Positions 57,178-64,000 of a stretch of 64,000 bases of DNA are shown here, in pieces. Source of the stretch: Mesorhizobium carmichaelinearum (lineage in GTDB: Bacteria; Pseudomonadota; Alphaproteobacteria; Rhizobiales; Rhizobiaceae); the NCBI RefSeq assembly GCF_900199455.1, contig NZ_FZQR01000007.1:248001-312000 (forward strand), written 5' to 3'. The translations under genes were made by a program, and so were the position numbers. The notes below the pieces were generated by a model, which had not been told where the DNA came from, did not search any database, and worked only from the letters and a program-made list of their open reading frames with translations. Each line of letters starts with the position of its first letter. Within the stretch, counting starts at the first letter, position 1.

Positions 57178-58254
57178 ATGACGCCAATGCTACGTCGCCT
57201 GGCGCTTACCGCCGCCTGCATGATCGGTGGTGGCGCGGTCTATGCCTGGGCGGAAGGTGGCGGCGATCTCGTGGTGTTCGACTGGTCCGGTTACGAGGAT
57301 CCGCTGCTGCATCCCGCCTACACCGCCAAACACGGCGCCGAGCCGACCTTTGCCTTCTTCGGCGACGAGGATGAGGCCTTCGAGAAGATGCGGGCAGGCT
57401 TCAAGACCGATATTGCGCATCCCTGTTCGCAAAGCGTGGCGAAATGGCGCGACGCGGGCCTGCTGCAGCCGCTCGACACCTCCCGGATTGCCGGCTGGAA
57501 GGATCTCAATCCGGGCATCATGGCGATGAAGAACCTCGCCACCACCGCCGACGGCAAGGCCTGGCTCATGCCGTTCGACTGGGGCAACACGGCATTGCTC
57601 TACCGCACCGACAATGTGACGGCCGATGAGGCGAAGTCGCTGCGGATCCTGGCCGATCCGAAATTCAAGGGCCGCGTCACCATCGGCGACAATGTCGACG
57701 ATGCCTACGCGCTGGCGAGCCTGGTCATCGGCCTGAAGGACTGGACCAAGATGACCGACGCGCAGTTCAAGGAGGCGTCGGATTTCCTGCGCCAGGTGCA
57801 CAAGAACGTGCGTCTCTACTGGACCGACTCGAGCGACATCGACCAGGCCTTTTCCGGCAACGAGGTCGACCTTGCCTGGGGCTGGGGCCAGACACTGATC
57901 GCGATGAGCGGGCAAGGCGTTCCCGTCGCGATGAACCGCGACACTAAGGAAGGCATGTCGACCTGGGTGTGCGGCTACGTGCTGATGAAGGACGCGCCGG
58001 GCAAGCTCGACCAGGCCTATGATTTCCTGAGCGCGGTCAATGCGCCTGACATTTCGAAATACATGGTCACGACGTTCGGCTACGGCCATGGCAACAGTGC
58101 CGGCATGGCCGCGATCGACCACAAGGTGCTGGCCGAACGCGGTTTCGACGACATTGACAAATTCCTCGACAAGACGCTGTTCCAGCAGCCGGTCGCGCCC
58201 GAGCTGAAGAAGCGCATGGTCGACGAGTTCGAGAAGATCAAGGCCGGCTATTGA
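57178..58254 (+). CDS. Polyamine-type ABC transporter binding protein (copy 2)
   Basis: About 358 residues from ATG 57178 with a signal peptide (ending AWA). It shares long identical segments with copy 1 (FAFFGDEDEAFEKMRAGFKTD, PCSQSVAKWRDAGLLQPLDTS, TIGDNVDDAYALASLV, cited in part) but differs in TALLYRTDNVTADEAKS. The two may differ in ligand. The stop overlaps the TTG start of the amine oxidase. Confidence 0.9.
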   Translation: MTPMLRRLALTAACMIGGGAVYAWAEGGGDLVVFDWSGYEDPLLHPAYTAKHGAEPTFAFFGDEDEAFEKMRAGFKTDIAHPCSQSVAKWRDAGLLQPLDTSRIAGWKDLNPGIMAMKNLATTADGKAWLMPFDWGNTALLYRTDNVTADEAKSLRILADPKFKGRVTIGDNVDDAYALASLVIGLKDWTKMTDAQFKEASDFLRQVHKNVRLYWTDSSDIDQAFSGNEVDLAWGWGQTLIAMSGQGVPVAMNRDTKEGMSTWVCGYVLMKDAPGKLDQAYDFLSAVNAPDISKYMVTTFGYGHGNSAGMAAIDHKVLAERGFDDIDKFLDKTLFQQPVAPELKKRMVDEFEKIKAGY

Positions 58255-59561
58255 CGAGCGAACTGGAAAGAACCGACGTCGTCATCGTCGGCGCCGGCTT
58301 CACCGGCCTGTCGGCGGCGCTTGAGATGAAGCAGGCCGGCGTCGGCTTCCTGCTGCTCGAAGCACGCGACCGCGTCGGCGGGCGGGTCGAAGCCAGACAC
58401 AACGGACTTGGCGAGCGCATCGACAGCGGCGGCCAGTTCCTGTGCCAGGACATGCCGGAAGTGATGGCGCTGGCGAAGGCGCGCGGCAAGACCTTCGTCG
58501 AAACCTATGTCGAGGGTGATTTCATCACCCATCCGTCGATGCCGGCCAGGGACGCCAAGCAGACCTATCACGGCGCGATGGCGATCCGCGAACGCATGAA
58601 CGGCATCGAGCCGGACGACCCGTCGATAGAAGGCATGAGCGTCGCCGCCTGGCTCGAACGCCAGCATGATCCCATCGACGCCAAGAGGGCTTTCCGGTCG
58701 ATGATCGAAGGCCTGTGGTGCCTGGCGATGGACAAGGTGCCGCTCTGGCACCTGATCGACAATGACCGGCGCATCACCAACGAGGTGCCGGAGCTGCAGT
58801 ATTCCCTGCGCGAGACGATGCAGTCGCTGGCCGAGGATCTGGCTGGCGATCTCGGCGACCTAGTGCGGCTTGGCGCACCGGTCATGCGCGTCGAGCATAG
58901 GCCCCAAGGCGCTCGTGTCGTCACCAGCAATGGCGTGGTCGAAGCGCGCCAGGTGCTGGTCGCTCTGCCGCCGGCGACGGCCGCGAAGCTCGATTTCGCG
59001 CCTGCCTTGCCGCCCTTGCTCGGGCGGGCGCTTGGGGTCTGGGAAAGCGGCGCGGTGATCAAGATCCTGGTGCGCTATCCCCGGCCGTTCTGGCGCGAGC
59101 AGGGTTTGAGCGGCATGGTGATGTGGCGCGACCTGCCGGGGCTGTTTGCCTGCGACGCCAGCAAGGACGCGGAGCACGCAGCACTCGTCGTCTTCATCGG
59201 CGGGCCGCTGGCGCTGCGCTGGCGTGCGTTCGATGCGGCGGGGCTGCGTGCGGAAGTGATCACCCGGTTGCAGGAAGCCCTTGGGCCGGATGCCGGCGAT
59301 GTCGTCGATTTCAGCTCACGCGACTGGATAGAGGATCGCTGGAGCGGCGGCGCCTATAGCGACCTTATCGTCGACGCGACTGCGAGGGATGCCGAGCGAA
59401 CGATTCTTGCGGGTGCGCCGCCGGTCCATTTCGCCGCTTCGGAACTGTCGCCGTCATTTCCGGGCTATGTCGAGGGCGCGATCGTTGCCGGACGCATCGC
59501 GGCGCGCAAGATCGTGGCGCAGCTTCAATCTCCCATCGCCACCAGCGCCTCGGGATCGTAG
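58251..59561 (+). CDS. Flavin-containing amine oxidase
   Basis: 436 residues from TTG 58251, overlapping the binding-protein stop. FAD motif VVIVGAGFTGLSAALEMKQAG, RVGGRVEARHNG and a C-terminal FPGYVEGAIVAGRIAA. A putrescine/monoamine oxidase type enzyme that would oxidise an imported amine. Its 3' end overlaps the ATPase gene on the other strand by 37 bp. Confidence 0.9.
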   Translation: MTSELERTDVVIVGAGFTGLSAALEMKQAGVGFLLLEARDRVGGRVEARHNGLGERIDSGGQFLCQDMPEVMALAKARGKTFVETYVEGDFITHPSMPARDAKQTYHGAMAIRERMNGIEPDDPSIEGMSVAAWLERQHDPIDAKRAFRSMIEGLWCLAMDKVPLWHLIDNDRRITNEVPELQYSLRETMQSLAEDLAGDLGDLVRLGAPVMRVEHRPQGARVVTSNGVVEARQVLVALPPATAAKLDFAPALPPLLGRALGVWESGAVIKILVRYPRPFWREQGLSGMVMWRDLPGLFACDASKDAEHAALVVFIGGPLALRWRAFDAAGLRAEVITRLQEALGPDAGDVVDFSSRDWIEDRWSGGAYSDLIVDATARDAERTILAGAPPVHFAASELSPSFPGYVEGAIVAGRIAARKIVAQLQSPIATSASGS

Positions 59562-60643
59562 GCGAGGCGGATCGGGGTGCCGACCGGAATATCGTCGGCG
59601 CCGAAATCGTTGGTCTCGGTCACCGACAGCGGTTTTTCCAGCCCCGGTATTTCGACGATCAGATGGGTGATCTCGCCGAAATAGTGGCGTTCGACCACTT
59701 TGCCGGCGACCTCGAATTTTGCCGTGGCGTTGTCCCACAGCACGCGCAGGCGCTCGGGGCGGATGCCAAGCGTTGCGGCGCCGCCATTGCGCACGAAGGC
59801 CTTCGGCTTGTCGGTCTTGACGCGGCCGAAGCCCAGCGTGTCGACGACCAGCGAGGTGCCGTTCTCCTCGACGATCTCGGCCTTGACGAAGTTCATGCCG
59901 CCGAGGAAGTCGGCGACCTGGCGGTTGACCGGGCGCTGATAGATTTCCTTGGGCGAGGCGACCTGCGCGATTTTGCCGCCGAACATCACGGCGATACGGT
60001 CGGACATGGCGAGCGCTTCATATTGATCGTGGGTGACCAGCACGAAGGTGATGCCGACCGCCTGCTGCAAGCGGCGCAGTTCAACCTGCATCTGTTCACG
60101 CAATTTCTTGTCCAACGCCGACAGGGGTTCGTCGAGCAGCAGCACCTTGGGGCGCATGACAAGTGCTCGGGCGAGCGCCACGCGCTGGCGCTGGCCGCCG
60201 GACAGCTCTGTGGCCAGCCGCTTGCCGAGCCCGGTCAGCGACACCTGCGCCAGCGCCTCCTCGACCCGGCGCTTCTCCTCGCCGCCCTGCAGCTTCAGCC
60301 GCTTCAACCCATAGGCGACGTTCTGCTCGACATTGAGGTGAGGGAAGATCGCATAGCACTGGAAGACCATGTTGGTTGGCCGGCGGTTGGCCGGGATGCC
60401 TTCCATCGGTTGGCCGCCGACCGCGATCGAGCCGCTGGTCGGATTGTCGAAGCCGGCGATCATGCGCAACAGCGTGGTCTTGCCGCAGCCGGACGGTCCG
60501 AGCAGTGAGAAGAACTCGCCCTCCCTGATGGTCAGGGACGCGTCGTCCAGCGCCTTGAACGATCCATAGCTGCGGGTGACGTTGCGGATCTCGATCATGG
60601 CCCGATCGGATTGGGCGCGCTCGATCTGCGGCTGTTCAGGCAT
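59525..60643 (-). CDS. Polyamine-type ABC transporter ATP-binding protein (PotA-like)
   Basis: 372 residues. Walker A GPSGCGKTT, Q-loop VFQCYAIFPHL (Cys where Ser is usual), signature LSGGQRQRVALARAL, Walker B VLLLDEPLSALD, and a C-terminal TOBE domain (LGIRPERLRV). It energises the two permeases upstream in the same operon, overlapping the nearer by 8 bp. Confidence 0.93.
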   Translation of the reverse strand: MPEQPQIERAQSDRAMIEIRNVTRSYGSFKALDDASLTIREGEFFSLLGPSGCGKTTLLRMIAGFDNPTSGSIAVGGQPMEGIPANRRPTNMVFQCYAIFPHLNVEQNVAYGLKRLKLQGGEEKRRVEEALAQVSLTGLGKRLATELSGGQRQRVALARALVMRPKVLLLDEPLSALDKKLREQMQVELRRLQQAVGITFVLVTHDQYEALAMSDRIAVMFGGKIAQVASPKEIYQRPVNRQVADFLGGMNFVKAEIVEENGTSLVVDTLGFGRVKTDKPKAFVRNGGAATLGIRPERLRVLWDNATAKFEVAGKVVERHYFGEITHLIVEIPGLEKPLSVTETNDFGADDIPVGTPIRLAYDPEALVAMGD

Positions 60644-61457
60644 AGAGGCCTCCCTCGTTCTGGGTGCGTCTGGCCGCGCGGCGACGCAGGATTTCGGCGA
60701 CGGTCATCAACAGGAAGGAGGCAACCAGAAGCAGCGTGCCCAGCGCCAGCACGCCGGGCAGTTTCGAGGCGAAGCGCAACTGGCCCCAGATGTAGATCGG
60801 CAGCGTCGCTTCGGTGCCGGTCAGGAAGAAGGCGATGATGAACTCGTCCAGCGAGATGGTGAAGCAGACGAGCAGGCTGGAGATGATGGCCGGCGCCACC
60901 ATCGGCAGCGTCACCCTGCGGAAGGTGCCGAAGGCGCTTTCGCCGAGATCGGCGGAGGCTTCCTCCAGGCTGCGATCAAAACCCTCGAAGCCGGAGGTCA
61001 GCACCGTCATCGAATAGGGAATGCAGATCAGGACATGGCCGAGCACGACGGTGAACAGCGACAGGCTCAAGCCCAGCTGCAGCATCACCAGCAGCATAGA
61101 GATGGCGACGATCACCTCGGGCAACACCAGCGGCGCCATGATCAGGCCGTTGATCGTGCGGCGGCCAGGGTAGCGGTAGCGGGTGATCGAACGGGCGGCG
61201 AGGATACCAAGCACGGTGGCGAGAATCGAGGCGCAGACGCCGACTTTCAGGCTGTTCCAGGCGGCGTCGAGCAGGGCCGGCGTGTGCGGCAGGTCCGCAT
61301 ACCATTGCAGCGTGAAGCCGGTGAGCGGAAACTTCGGTGTCGGGGCGACGTTGACCGAGAAGATCGGCAGGAAGATCACGGGCAGATAAAGGAAGACGAT
61401 ATAGAGGAACGCATAGACGGACAGCCAGCCGCCCGACAGGAAACGCCGCGCCTTCAT
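60636..61457 (-). CDS. Polyamine-type ABC transporter permease (PotC-like)
   Basis: 273 residues, six membrane helices. Coupling helix EEASADLGESAFGTFRRVTLPMVAP in part, as in PotC. It overlaps both neighbours by a few bases, so expression is coupled. Second permease of the pair. Confidence 0.93.
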   Translation of the reverse strand: MKARRFLSGGWLSVYAFLYIVFLYLPVIFLPIFSVNVAPTPKFPLTGFTLQWYADLPHTPALLDAAWNSLKVGVCASILATVLGILAARSITRYRYPGRRTINGLIMAPLVLPEVIVAISMLLVMLQLGLSLSLFTVVLGHVLICIPYSMTVLTSGFEGFDRSLEEASADLGESAFGTFRRVTLPMVAPAIISSLLVCFTISLDEFIIAFFLTGTEATLPIYIWGQLRFASKLPGVLALGTLLLVASFLLMTVAEILRRRAARRTQNEGGLYA

Positions 61458-62371
61458 CGTGCCAACCTCTGCAAGGCGCGGATGATCAACACCGTGGCGC
61501 CGGCCATCAGCGTGACGATCAGCATGGTGGTGACGGAAAGTGCGGCCCCCAGTGGCCAGTTGGCCGCCTTGCCGAACTGCGCCTGGATAGCGTTGGCGAT
61601 CATGACGCCGTCCTTGCCGCCGACCAGCTTCGGCGTGACATAGTCGCCGACGGTCGGGATCATGACGATCAGCGCCGCCGAGATGACGCCCGGCGCCGAC
61701 AACGGCAAGGTCACGCGCAGGAATGAGCGCAAGGGTCCATCGCCGAGATCGGTGGCCGCTTCGACCAACGTGCGGTCGACCTTTTCCAGCGAGACGAAGA
61801 TCGGCAGGATGGCGAAGGCCGCCCAGGCATGGGTGAGAGTGATGATGACGGCGCTCGAATTGTAGAGCAGCGCTGTCGACGGCTCGTCAATGATGCCGAG
61901 CCCCATCAGGCCGGAATTGAGCACGCCGTTATAGCCGAGGATGACCTTCCACGACATCACGCGCAGGAGATAGCTGGTCCAGAACGGGATGGTGATGAGG
62001 AACAGCCACAGGCTCTTGTGACGGCCGCCATGGAAGGAAATGTAGTAGGCGATCGGGTAGGCCAGGATGACGGTGAACAGGCTGACCGTCAGCGAGATGT
62101 AGAGCGAGCGCCACAGCAGATCGCGGTAGATCGGCTCGGTCAACGCGACGCGGTAATTCTCCAGCGTGAAGGTGCGGTCGATGGTCAGGTAGTGCTGCGT
62201 CCAGAAGGAGTGGGCGATGACCACCAGGATCGGCAGGACCAGCAGGATAAGGGCGTAGAGAAAGGTCGGACTGATCAGGGCAAAGCCCTGCACGGGCTCG
62301 GATTGCAGAAGGGCATTTCGTCTTGCCCGCGTCATGCGCAACGGGGGCGACCCTTCCGCCGCCGCCGTCAT
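61454..62371 (-). CDS. Polyamine-type ABC transporter permease (PotB-like)
   Basis: 305 residues with six membrane helices. Coupling region LVEAATDLGDGPLRSFLRVTLPLSAPG, in part, as in PotB. First gene of the leftward operon. Its start is about 330 bp from the divergent aminotransferase gene. Confidence 0.93.
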   Translation of the reverse strand: MTAAAEGSPPLRMTRARRNALLQSEPVQGFALISPTFLYALILLVLPILVVIAHSFWTQHYLTIDRTFTLENYRVALTEPIYRDLLWRSLYISLTVSLFTVILAYPIAYYISFHGGRHKSLWLFLITIPFWTSYLLRVMSWKVILGYNGVLNSGLMGLGIIDEPSTALLYNSSAVIITLTHAWAAFAILPIFVSLEKVDRTLVEAATDLGDGPLRSFLRVTLPLSAPGVISAALIVMIPTVGDYVTPKLVGGKDGVMIANAIQAQFGKAANWPLGAALSVTTMLIVTLMAGATVLIIRALQRLAR

Positions 62372-62703
62372 TGCCAGACTCCGGGGGGCAGGGCTCCGGG
62401 TGTGATTTCGGTTGCTGGCCTGGGCTGTTCCGCCATGCAGTATCCCATTGTGCTGGCGCCGGCTGTTGTTCCCACTTTATCTTTGGAACGCGATCGAGCG
62501 CAAAACCGGTGACCACTTTTGCTGATCGCGTTCCTAGCTTGCCGGCTTTCTTTCATCATGCGCGCATCCGTGGATTGAAATCAAGCGCTATTTCTGAGAT
62601 ATTGATTGAACGGACATTCAAAATTAGGTGAAGAAAGCCGGTATTTCCGGGCTTTGACGCCGAATTTGGAGTCCGAAAAAATGATAGAGATGTGGAGACG
62701 ACG
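62372..62703. other. Divergent promoter region, polyamine genes
   Basis: 332 bp between the leftward transporter and the rightward aminotransferase. It contains an inverted repeat (62485-62534) and an AT-richer segment around 62560-62690 that presumably holds both promoters. No gene seen. Confidence 0.45.
62485..62534. repeat. Inverted repeat with 11-bp ends
   Basis: GGAACGCGATC (62485-62495) and GATCGCGTTCC (62524-62534) flank 28 nt containing CAAAACCGG. A second class of dispersed palindrome, different from the copies listed above; no second copy seen in this window. Confidence 0.75.
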
Positions 62704-64000
62704 ATGGCTGCGGTGAGAGATCTGAAGGCGAGCGAAATGGCGGCGTCCGGGGATGACGATGCCGTCGAACTCGGCAAGCGCCATCTCATCCAGCCCTGGC
62801 CCTACGCCGGTTCCGTGGGTGCCGAAGCACGCGCGCTGATCGGCGAGGGCGATGGCATCTACATCACCGACAATACCGGCAAGCGGCTGATCGACGGGCC
62901 TGCCGGCATGTGGTGCGTCAATGTCGGCCACCGCCGCGAGGAACTGGCCAAGGTGATGTACGACCAGGCGATGGCGCTGTCCTACAACACGCCCTGGTAC
63001 ACGATGAACACGCCGTCGGCGGAACTTGCCATGCGCATCGCCGGCCATGCGCCGGGCGATCTCAGCCATGTCTTCTACACCACCGGCGGCTCTTCGGCCG
63101 TCGAGACGGCGCTGCGCTTCATGCAGTTCTACAACAATGTGCGCGGCCGGCCGGAAAAGAAGCTGATCCTGTCGCGCGGCGGCGCCTATCACGGCTCGAC
63201 CTATCTGTCGGCCTCGCTCAACGGCCGCCCGCGCGACCGCGACTGGATGGACGGCGCCGACGAGTTGGTGATCAAGCTGTCTTCGCCCGATCCGTTCCGC
63301 CGTCCGCACGGCATGAGCCTTGCCGCCTTCACGGATTTCCTGGTCGACCAGTTCCGCGACACGGTCGCCCGTGTCGGCGCCGACAAGATCGGTGCTTTCG
63401 TTGGCGAGCCGGTGCAGGCATCGGGCGGCGTGGTCATCCCGCCGGACGGCTACCTCAAGCGCATCCGCGAGATCTGCCGCGACAACGACATCCTCTATGT
63501 CTCCGACGAGGTGGTGACCGGCTTCGGCCGGCTTGGCCATGTCTTCGCCTCGGGTGATGTGTTCGGCATCGATCCCGATATGATCACCTTCGCCAAGGGC
63601 GTCACCTCGGGTTATTTCCCGCTCGGCGGCGTCATCATCTCGGAACGGCTGCTGCAAGAGCTGCGCCGCTCGAACCATCCCGACGCGATGTTCGGCCATG
63701 GCCTGACCTACACCAGCCATCCCGTTGGCTGCGCCGTGGCGCTGAAAAACCTCGACCTGCTGGAACAAGGTGTGCTTGCCCATACGCAGGCGGTCGCGCC
63801 CTATTTCCAGGCGCAGCTGAAGACGCTGGAAGAACTGCCGCTGGTCGGCGAGGTGCGCGGCGCCGGGCTGATGGGCTGCGTCGAATGCGTCGCCGACCGC
63901 GAAAGCAAGGACCCGCTGCAGCTCGACAAGGATGTCGGCAAACGCATCGACGCCCACTGCCATGAGCTCGGCCTCTTGGTGCGGCCGCTGATCAACATGT
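62704..64000 (+). CDS. Class III aminotransferase (polyamine/putrescine-pyruvate type), incomplete
   Basis: The first 432 residues are present; the gene runs off the right edge. PLP-dependent class III fold: GPAGMWCVNVGHRREEL, YTTGGSSAVETALRFMQ, GAYHGSTYLSASL, the EPVQASGGVVIPP loop, YVSDEVVTGFGRLG, and the Schiff-base Lys in FAKGVTSGYFPLGG. GGAGA lies 6 bp before the ATG. Divergent from the transporter. It probably converts the imported amine to an aldehyde; substrate inferred from neighbours. Confidence 0.93.
   Translation, partial: MAAVRDLKASEMAASGDDDAVELGKRHLIQPWPYAGSVGAEARALIGEGDGIYITDNTGKRLIDGPAGMWCVNVGHRREELAKVMYDQAMALSYNTPWYTMNTPSAELAMRIAGHAPGDLSHVFYTTGGSSAVETALRFMQFYNNVRGRPEKKLILSRGGAYHGSTYLSASLNGRPRDRDWMDGADELVIKLSSPDPFRRPHGMSLAAFTDFLVDQFRDTVARVGADKIGAFVGEPVQASGGVVIPPDGYLKRIREICRDNDILYVSDEVVTGFGRLGHVFASGDVFGIDPDMITFAKGVTSGYFPLGGVIISERLLQELRRSNHPDAMFGHGLTYTSHPVGCAVALKNLDLLEQGVLAHTQAVAPYFQAQLKTLEELPLVGEVRGAGLMGCVECVADRESKDPLQLDKDVGKRIDAHCHELGLLVRPLINM

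Noticed and set aside
55395..57221. 608-codon minus frame over the TetR and binding-protein genes
   Set aside because: Antisense shadow; the plus-strand genes are clearly real.
62581..63963. 460-codon minus frame over the aminotransferase
   Set aside because: Antisense to an unmistakable class III aminotransferase.

Overview
The window looks like chromosomal DNA of a Mesorhizobium-type alphaproteobacterium (Rhizobiales). The evidence is high GC, a complete phyR-nepR-ecfG general stress locus, HWE histidine kinases, a DUF2865 protein, a rhizobial Pho box before pstSCAB-phoU-phoB, and several copies of an intergenic palindromic repeat of a kind common in Mesorhizobium. The assignment rests on gene content; no rRNA or complete tRNA is present.

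Positions 1-8393 are the right end of an integrated genetic element. A tyrosine integrase starts about 145 bp from a 3' fragment of a tRNA-Glu(CTC) gene, which is the expected scar of integration into a tRNA gene. Leftward on the minus strand come an integrase-coupled unknown protein, an excisionase-like HTH protein, a beta-rich unknown protein, a tiny Gly/Ser protein and a 611-residue protein in which 22-residue repeats precede a virion-lysin-like NNPGNI domain. On the plus strand, an XRE regulator heads an overlapping four-gene cassette: XRE, a Cys/His-rich 48-residue protein and two small exported proteins. It is divergent from a Tat-like exported protein, with an 11-bp inverted operator-like pair between them.

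Positions 8400-20300 hold small conserved and exported proteins (PilZ, zinc-finger, VOC, a GST with a histone-H1-like tail, DUF2865) and a 1390-residue hybrid kinase with six PAS-like regions. Positions 20700-26125 are the phosphate uptake and signalling operon. A ROK regulator and a XylF/XylH/ATPase xylose-type transporter follow (26280-31155).

Positions 31300-44500 are a general-stress neighbourhood: PhyR, NepR, EcfG, three HWE/HisKA_2-type kinases, a receiver-only protein, a Crp/Fnr regulator, envelope and membrane proteins, a diacylglycerol-kinase-like protein and a triple PRC-barrel protein. By reading I found ten sites matching GGAAC-N16/17-CGTT here, and one more before a small protein at 15287. 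They include back-to-back sites between phyR and nepR and a divergent pair at 42968-43104, so much of this region is probably one locally clustered EcfG regulon.

Positions 44600-49485 hold a sulfatase or phosphonate-monoester-hydrolase-like enzyme, an mhqO/mhqD-like quinone detoxification operon with a GNAT protein, and an M19 dipeptidase. Positions 49496-64000 appear to be an amine or polyamine uptake and catabolism region. It contains a GcvT-like protein, two phytoene-desaturase-like FAD oxidoreductases, a SAM methyltransferase, a BetI-like TetR regulator, two tandem paralogous binding proteins, a flavin amine oxidase, a PotABC-like transporter and a class III aminotransferase cut by the window end. 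Substrates there are inferred from families, not shown by the sequence.
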